Source: Flavobacterium sp. UBA7680 (GTDB lineage: Bacteria; Bacteroidota; Bacteroidia; Flavobacteriales; Flavobacteriaceae). Taken from it: a stretch of DNA of 10,401 nucleotides. The DNA lies in the NCBI RefSeq assembly GCF_002482975.1, contig NZ_DLHA01000019.1, forward strand, positions 1 to 10,401, written 5' to 3'. The notes under the pieces are model-generated. The model saw only the letters and a list, made by a program, of their open reading frames with translations, searched no databases and was not told where the DNA came from. The position numbers were made by a program, and so were the translations under genes. Positions 7,277-10,401 of the stretch are shown here, piece after piece (position 1 is the stretch's first letter; the number at the start of each line of letters is the position of its first letter).

Positions 7277-7711
7277 ATGAAAAATCCACCCGCAAAACCG
7301 AATCAGTTAATATCGAAAGAATTTGCAAAACAATTAAATGTTAACTACAACAATAAAAAAGCGGCATCCTTAACTGGAAAACGTGCTAAAAAAGAAGATG
7401 CAAACGCTATTTGGTATTCATTAGAAGCTTTAGAAAGTTATATACATTATATTAAAACCAATGGCGCAAAAGACGGATATAACGTAGATGGAATACGTTT
7501 TTATTTTGGTGTATATCCAGATGATGAACAACATGGCGACAAAGCCGGATTAACAACCCTATTCTTGGTTCCAACAGGAAAAAAAGTTGAAGATAATACC
7601 GCAAAAGTTCAAAGTTTTGCAATGGTGCAAGAATCGGCTCCAGCTGATATTCAAAGTCTTGAACCTATGAATTACGGTAATATCGGTAGACCGCCAAGCT
7701 TAATCTATTAA
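7277..7711 (+). CDS. Hypothetical protein, 144 residues, first gene of signalling operon
   Basis: Function unknown. The protein is soluble and presumably cytosolic, with no signal peptide or membrane helix. The N-terminal 40 residues are basic and polar. The middle (44-64) reads as an amphipathic helix, IWYSLEALESYIHYIKTNGA. It is followed by a strand and turn with a distinctive signature, DGIRFYFGVYPDD (71-83), and a second strand TTLFLVPTGKK (93-103). The C-terminus ends in a polar tail, IGRPPSLIY. The pattern helix, DGIRxYFGxYP, TTLFLVPT is one I associate with uncharacterised Bacteroidota proteins, without known activity. The stop lies eight bases before the next ATG, and the same promoter probably drives all four genes, so a role linked to the kinase and regulator downstream is inferred: ligand handler, modulator or output target. 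The ATG is preceded by AAATAACA, typical of the phylum. Confidence 0.85.
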   Translation: MKNPPAKPNQLISKEFAKQLNVNYNNKKAASLTGKRAKKEDANAIWYSLEALESYIHYIKTNGAKDGYNVDGIRFYFGVYPDDEQHGDKAGLTTLFLVPTGKKVEDNTAKVQSFAMVQESAPADIQSLEPMNYGNIGRPPSLIY

Positions 7712-7719
7712 TAAAAACT

Positions 7720-8367
7720 ATGTTTGAATTTTTAAGATCGTATATCATTTATTTAGCTTTATTATCAGGAGGCATCGGATTAATTTCAATGCATAAATTA
7801 CCTGGTAATAAAGCTAAATTTTTAGTAATTTTAATCTTTTTTTCTGCACTAATAGAATTAGTGGGATATTATTTTACCTATTTGACAGGCTTATTAAATT
7901 ATTATGTCTATAATTTCTACATGTTTGTCAGCTTCTCTGCCTATATACTACTGATCCGAAGTCTTTTGTCGAAGATAAATTACAGGATGACGGCAGTTTT
8001 CTTTTTAATTCTGTTTATTGTTTCTTTCTTTTTAAACATTATTTATTTTAAAGAAGATACAAATCGTTCCTTTACATACAGTTTTGCCATAGGAGTAATG
8101 TTAGTATTAATATTATCCTGCTTATATTTGGTGGAGATTTTTAATTCAGACAAAATTTTAAATTTCAAACGATCTGTTTTTTTCTGGTACATTTTAGGAA
8201 TATTGGTTTTCCACGTTCCTTTTACGCCTTTTATGTTAGCCATCAATTGGTTTCTTATTAAACAAGACGAATCAGTATTTAGCTTAGTATTGTTCATCTT
8301 AAATTTTTTAGCACATAGTTGTTATATTATAGGTTTTTTATGGAGCGAAAAGAAATACAACTATTAG
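7720..8367 (+). CDS. Predicted seven-helix integral membrane protein, possible sensor
   Basis: This 215-residue protein is almost entirely membrane-embedded. By eye it has seven hydrophobic segments: about 6-24, 34-54, 62-84, 90-109, 117-141, 152-177 and 186-208, joined by short loops. Polar or charged residues inside segments include E46 within ALIELVGYY, N65 and E139; F165 to P170 (FHVPFTP) is a proline-rich kink. The tail is charged (SEKKYNY). No enzyme motif was recognised. It sits between the 144-residue gene (8-bp gap) and the histidine kinase gene, whose start overlaps its end by 28 bases. Because that kinase lacks a sensor domain, I infer that this protein supplies signal reception, in the manner of 7TM receptors fused to kinases in other bacteria but here as a separate chain. 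Alternatives are a transporter-like membrane protein or an unrelated neighbour. The topology count is a visual estimate. Confidence 0.85.
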   Translation: MFEFLRSYIIYLALLSGGIGLISMHKLPGNKAKFLVILIFFSALIELVGYYFTYLTGLLNYYVYNFYMFVSFSAYILLIRSLLSKINYRMTAVFFLILFIVSFFLNIIYFKEDTNRSFTYSFAIGVMLVLILSCLYLVEIFNSDKILNFKRSVFFWYILGILVFHVPFTPFMLAINWFLIKQDESVFSLVLFILNFLAHSCYIIGFLWSEKKYNY

Positions 8368-9128
8368 TAATTTCATTAGGTATTGTTTTTTTTACTTTAC
8401 TAGCCGTTGTACTTGTACTTTTTTTTTATTTTTTAAAGAAGAAGAACAGCTATTTGGTCGAAAAAATGGAATCTGAGATGTATTTCCAATCGGAATTGGT
8501 AAAAACCCGAATCGAAATTAAAGATCAGACGCTTTCTGAAATCAGTAAAGAACTTCATGATAATATTGGCCAGATTATATCGGTTGGAATCATGCAGCTT
8601 AATATATCAATAAGCAGTAACAGTATTCAGGTAGAAGAATTAAAAGATCTTAAAAATGTACTTGCAAAAGCACTCGACGAACTCAGAATTTTATCGCGCA
8701 TTATAAATAAAGATAATTTACTGCAAAGCAACTTTATTGAAGCTATAAAACAGGATTTAATACGTATAAAAAAACTTAGAAAAATTCAGTATCGCTATAA
8801 TTTAACTGGAGAAATTCCGAAGATAAGCGAAGAACATGATTTATTTATTTACCGAATCTTTCAAGAAGCTTTACACAATAGTTTAAAACATTCTCGCAGC
8901 GATTTATACGAAGTAAATATTGTAACAACTGAAGACCTTTTTCAGCTAAAATTAAAGGATTTCGGAATTGGCTACGATCCTCTTAAAGCAAATTCCGGAC
9001 AAGGATTAACTAACATGAAACTGCGGGCTAAACTTATTGGAGCGCAATTAATCATGGAATCAGATTCATCAGGAACAACCGTAACTTTAGAATACCCTTT
9101 AAATACCACCAATGAAACCGAATACTAA
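8340..9128 (+). CDS. Short HisKA_3-type sensor histidine kinase
   Basis: Membrane-anchored histidine kinase of the NarX/DesK-like (HPK7) class, which autophosphorylates and passes phosphate to a NarL/FixJ regulator, here surely the next gene. It has 262 residues. Five residues precede a single membrane helix (6-32), followed by KKK and a coiled-coil-like linker (36-66). The DHp domain holds the phospho-acceptor H73 in SKELHDNIGQIIS. The HATPase_c domain has an N-box with E176 and N180 (FQEALHNSLKHS), a G1 box DFGIGYD (D207, G209, G211) and a G2 box GQGL (220-223). No periplasmic, PAS, GAF or TPR sensor is present, which is unusual. The ATG at 8340 is preferred over an in-frame TTG at 8319, since ATG still gives a complete protein and places charged MERKE before the helix. 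It overlaps the upstream gene by 28 bases and the downstream gene by 17, indicating translational coupling. Confidence 0.94.
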   Translation: MERKEIQLLVISLGIVFFTLLAVVLVLFFYFLKKKNSYLVEKMESEMYFQSELVKTRIEIKDQTLSEISKELHDNIGQIISVGIMQLNISISSNSIQVEELKDLKNVLAKALDELRILSRIINKDNLLQSNFIEAIKQDLIRIKKLRKIQYRYNLTGEIPKISEEHDLFIYRIFQEALHNSLKHSRSDLYEVNIVTTEDLFQLKLKDFGIGYDPLKANSGQGLTNMKLRAKLIGAQLIMESDSSGTTVTLEYPLNTTNETEY

Positions 9129-9762
9129 AAGTAAAATTATTATTGTCGACGATCATCAGCTTTTTTCCCAATCATTAGAACTTTTAATTAAAAGTTTTGG
9201 AGACTACGATGTTATCGAGCGATTTGAAAACGGAAAGTTGTTTATTTCCTATCTTGAGGAAAATCCGGATACTAATATCGATTTAGTATTATTAGATGTT
9301 AATATGCCTGTTTTAGACGGTTTAAGCACCATGAAATGGGTTAAGGAAAACAGACCTAATTTAAAAGTAATTGCGCTTTCTGTAAACGACGATGAAGAAA
9401 TCATTATAAAAATGATTACAAACGGTGCAAAAGGTTATTTATTGAAAGATACTTCACCCGAAATTTTTAAGGAAGCTATTGAATGTGTTATCGAAAAAGG
9501 ATTTTATTTTACCGAATTAGTTTCTGGAATGCTTGTAAATAAAGTCAATAGCGATAATAAAAAAATCAGTTTAAAAGAAAAAGAACTGGTATTTATAAAG
9601 CACGCCTGTACTGAGATGACGTATAAAGAAATCGCCTCAGAAATGTGTTTAAGCCCCAAAACCATTGATGGTTACAGGGAATCTTTATTTGATAAGTTAG
9701 AGATAAAAACGAGAATAGGTTTAGTTTTGTACGCTGTTAAACATAAAATTGTTTTTGTTTAG
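9112..9762 (+). CDS. NarL/FixJ-family DNA-binding response regulator
   Basis: Cytoplasmic two-component response regulator with 216 residues, full length for the family. The receiver domain (about 7-125) has the acidic pocket D13-D14 in IIIVDDHQLF, phospho-acceptor D62 in LVLLDVNMPVLDG, switch residue S90 in VIALSV and K112 in GYLLKD, so all key residues are present. The C-terminal LuxR-type helix-turn-helix spans about 152-214, with the recognition portion MTYKEIASEMCLSPKTIDGY. Targets cannot be read from the sequence; self-regulation of the operon is plausible. Its ATG lies 17 bases inside the kinase gene, so the two form a cognate pair. The stop TAG overlaps the stop of the convergent apt gene. 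Confidence 0.96.
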   Translation: MKPNTKSKIIIVDDHQLFSQSLELLIKSFGDYDVIERFENGKLFISYLEENPDTNIDLVLLDVNMPVLDGLSTMKWVKENRPNLKVIALSVNDDEEIIIKMITNGAKGYLLKDTSPEIFKEAIECVIEKGFYFTELVSGMLVNKVNSDNKKISLKEKELVFIKHACTEMTYKEIASEMCLSPKTIDGYRESLFDKLEIKTRIGLVLYAVKHKIVFV

Positions 9763-10271
9763 TAAGACAGAGCTGCAAAAATTGGAAACTCTTTGATTTT
9801 TTCTCTTCCGTTAAGGAAAGTCAGTTCCATTAAAAAATTACATTGTACAATTTCACCGCCTAACTTTTCAACCAGTTCGCAGACTGCTTTTGCAGTTCCG
9901 CCAGTTGCCAGTACGTCATCGTGAATTAATATGCGGTCTCCTTTTTGAATGGCATCGGTATGCATTTCTAGGCTGTCCGTTCCATATTCTAATGCGTATG
10001 AAGCCGAAATCGTTTCATACGGCAGCTTTTTAGGCTTCCTTACCGGAATAAATCCTGCATTTAGTTCTTGTGCCAATAACATTCCGAAGAAAAAACCACG
10101 ACTTTCTGCCCCTACTACCTTATCAATTTTCTGTCCTTTTAAAGAATTTACCAAAATTGATAAGCATTCTCGCCTCGCTTCAACGTCATTTAAGAGCGGA
10201 GTGATATCTTTAAATAAAATTCCTTCTTTAGGAAAGTCCTGAATATCACGTATATAATTTTCAATCTTCAT
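9759..10271 (-). CDS. apt: Adenine phosphoribosyltransferase
   Basis: Cytosolic purine-salvage enzyme that converts adenine and PRPP to AMP and diphosphate. It has 170 residues, normal for bacterial Apt. Visible: the N-terminal IRDIQDFPKEGILFKDITPL (7-26), a hallmark of Apt; GAESRGFFFG (54-63); the flexible-loop region with RKPKKLPYET (78-87); and the PRPP-binding motif RILIHDDVLATGGTAKA (113-129), with the paired acidic residues D118-D119 and the TGGTA loop. The ATG is the only sensible start, directly before MKIENYIRDIQD. The gene appears to be transcribed alone from the promoter at 10350-10381. Its stop codon overlaps that of the convergent response-regulator gene by four bases. Confidence 0.97.
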   Translation of the reverse strand: MKIENYIRDIQDFPKEGILFKDITPLLNDVEARRECLSILVNSLKGQKIDKVVGAESRGFFFGMLLAQELNAGFIPVRKPKKLPYETISASYALEYGTDSLEMHTDAIQKGDRILIHDDVLATGGTAKAVCELVEKLGGEIVQCNFLMELTFLNGREKIKEFPIFAALSY

Positions 10272-10298
10272 TTTTTTTTATTTTTCTGTATTTTTTTG

Positions 10299-10329
10299 CT
10301 TGTTTATCTCACATTTATCTCTATATTTG
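10299..10329 (+). promoter_or_regulatory. Promoter of the tRNA gene at the right edge
   Basis: CTTG (10299-10302) and TATATTTG (10322-10329) are 19 nt apart, fitting the Bacteroidota promoter consensus with one mismatch in the -33 box. The -7 box is followed by CACCCGC. Transcription would begin near 10336, some 48 nt before the tRNA at 10384. Confidence 0.65.
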
Positions 10330-10349
10330 CACCCGCAAACAGCGTTCAA

Positions 10350-10381
10350 CAAAGCTACGAAAATTAGCTGAACCAAGCAAA
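10350..10381 (-). promoter_or_regulatory. Promoter of apt
   Basis: Read on the minus strand, TTTG (10381-10378), 20 nt, then TAGCTTTG (10357-10350) is an exact match to both boxes and the spacing of the Bacteroidota consensus. Transcription would start near 10343, giving a leader of roughly 70 nt before the apt ATG. That leader ends in an A-rich run on the coding strand, typical of translation starts in the phylum. Confidence 0.65.
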
Positions 10382-10383
10382 AA

Positions 10384-10401
10384 GGCCTCGTGGCGCAACT
10401 G
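10384..10401 (+). tRNA. tRNA gene, 5' end only (cut by window edge), perhaps tRNA-Arg
   Basis: The last 18 bases, GGCCTCGTGGCGCAACTG, fit the start of a tRNA: a seven-base acceptor strand GGCCTCG, T8 and G9, a D-stem strand GCGC, then the invariant A14 and the start of a D-loop. The anticodon lies outside the window. The sequence resembles bacterial tRNA-Arg genes that I recall, but identity cannot be settled from this fragment. A good promoter lies upstream in the right orientation. Confidence 0.7.

Noticed and set aside
8319..8339. In-frame TTG start giving a seven-residue longer kinase
   Set aside because: The ATG at 8340 gives a complete protein with charged residues before the membrane helix; TTG starts are uncommon in this phylum.
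8340..9128. Kinase considered as a truncated remnant that lost its sensor
   Set aside because: The start, membrane helix, H-box, N-box, G1 and G2 boxes are intact, and the gene overlaps both neighbours; this looks like an original compact design.
9949..10242. Plus-strand open frame of 97 codons
   Set aside because: Entirely antisense to apt, whose conserved motifs fix the true strand.

Overview
This AT-rich window looks like a chromosomal segment of a Flavobacterium or close relative (Bacteroidota, Flavobacteriia). Three things point there: protein flavour (Apt, PheT, bestrophin-like protein, NarL-type regulator); start codons preceded by A-rich stretches rather than Shine-Dalgarno sequences; and several matches to the Bacteroidota promoter (-33 TTTG, about 19-21 nt, -7 TAnnTTTG). 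The intergenic palindrome around GCCGCGAATTCACGAATT and the GTTTCAN / CTTTGCGG repeats are also of a kind I associate with flavobacterial intergenic DNA. The assignment rests on recall, not on a search.

Positions 1-3762, plus strand: the C-terminal half of an RND efflux pump (cut by the window edge), a TolC-type outer-membrane channel, and a bestrophin-family membrane protein. Pump and channel are two parts of a tripartite efflux system; its adaptor would lie upstream. A REP-like hairpin sits between pump and channel.

Positions 3763-6603: pheT, encoding the beta subunit of phenylalanyl-tRNA synthetase, with its own -7 promoter motif and a strong intrinsic terminator. It is followed by a compound fold-back repeat made of heptamer repeats and CTTTGCGG-type arms.

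Positions 6604-9762: a leftward orphan gene for a 124-residue protein, then a rightward, tightly packed four-gene cluster. The cluster encodes a 144-residue soluble protein of unknown function, a protein with seven predicted membrane helices, a short HisKA_3-type histidine kinase with almost no extracytoplasmic part, and a NarL/FixJ response regulator. The last three genes overlap. This is the best candidate for something undescribed: the kinase has no sensor domain, so the seven-helix protein could be its detached receptor, and the 144-residue protein may be a further component.

Positions 9759-10401: apt (adenine phosphoribosyltransferase) on the minus strand, converging on the response regulator with overlapping stop codons. 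The window ends in the first 18 bases of a tRNA gene. The apt and tRNA promoters interlock face to face.

No CRISPR array, insertion sequence, phage gene or rRNA was seen.
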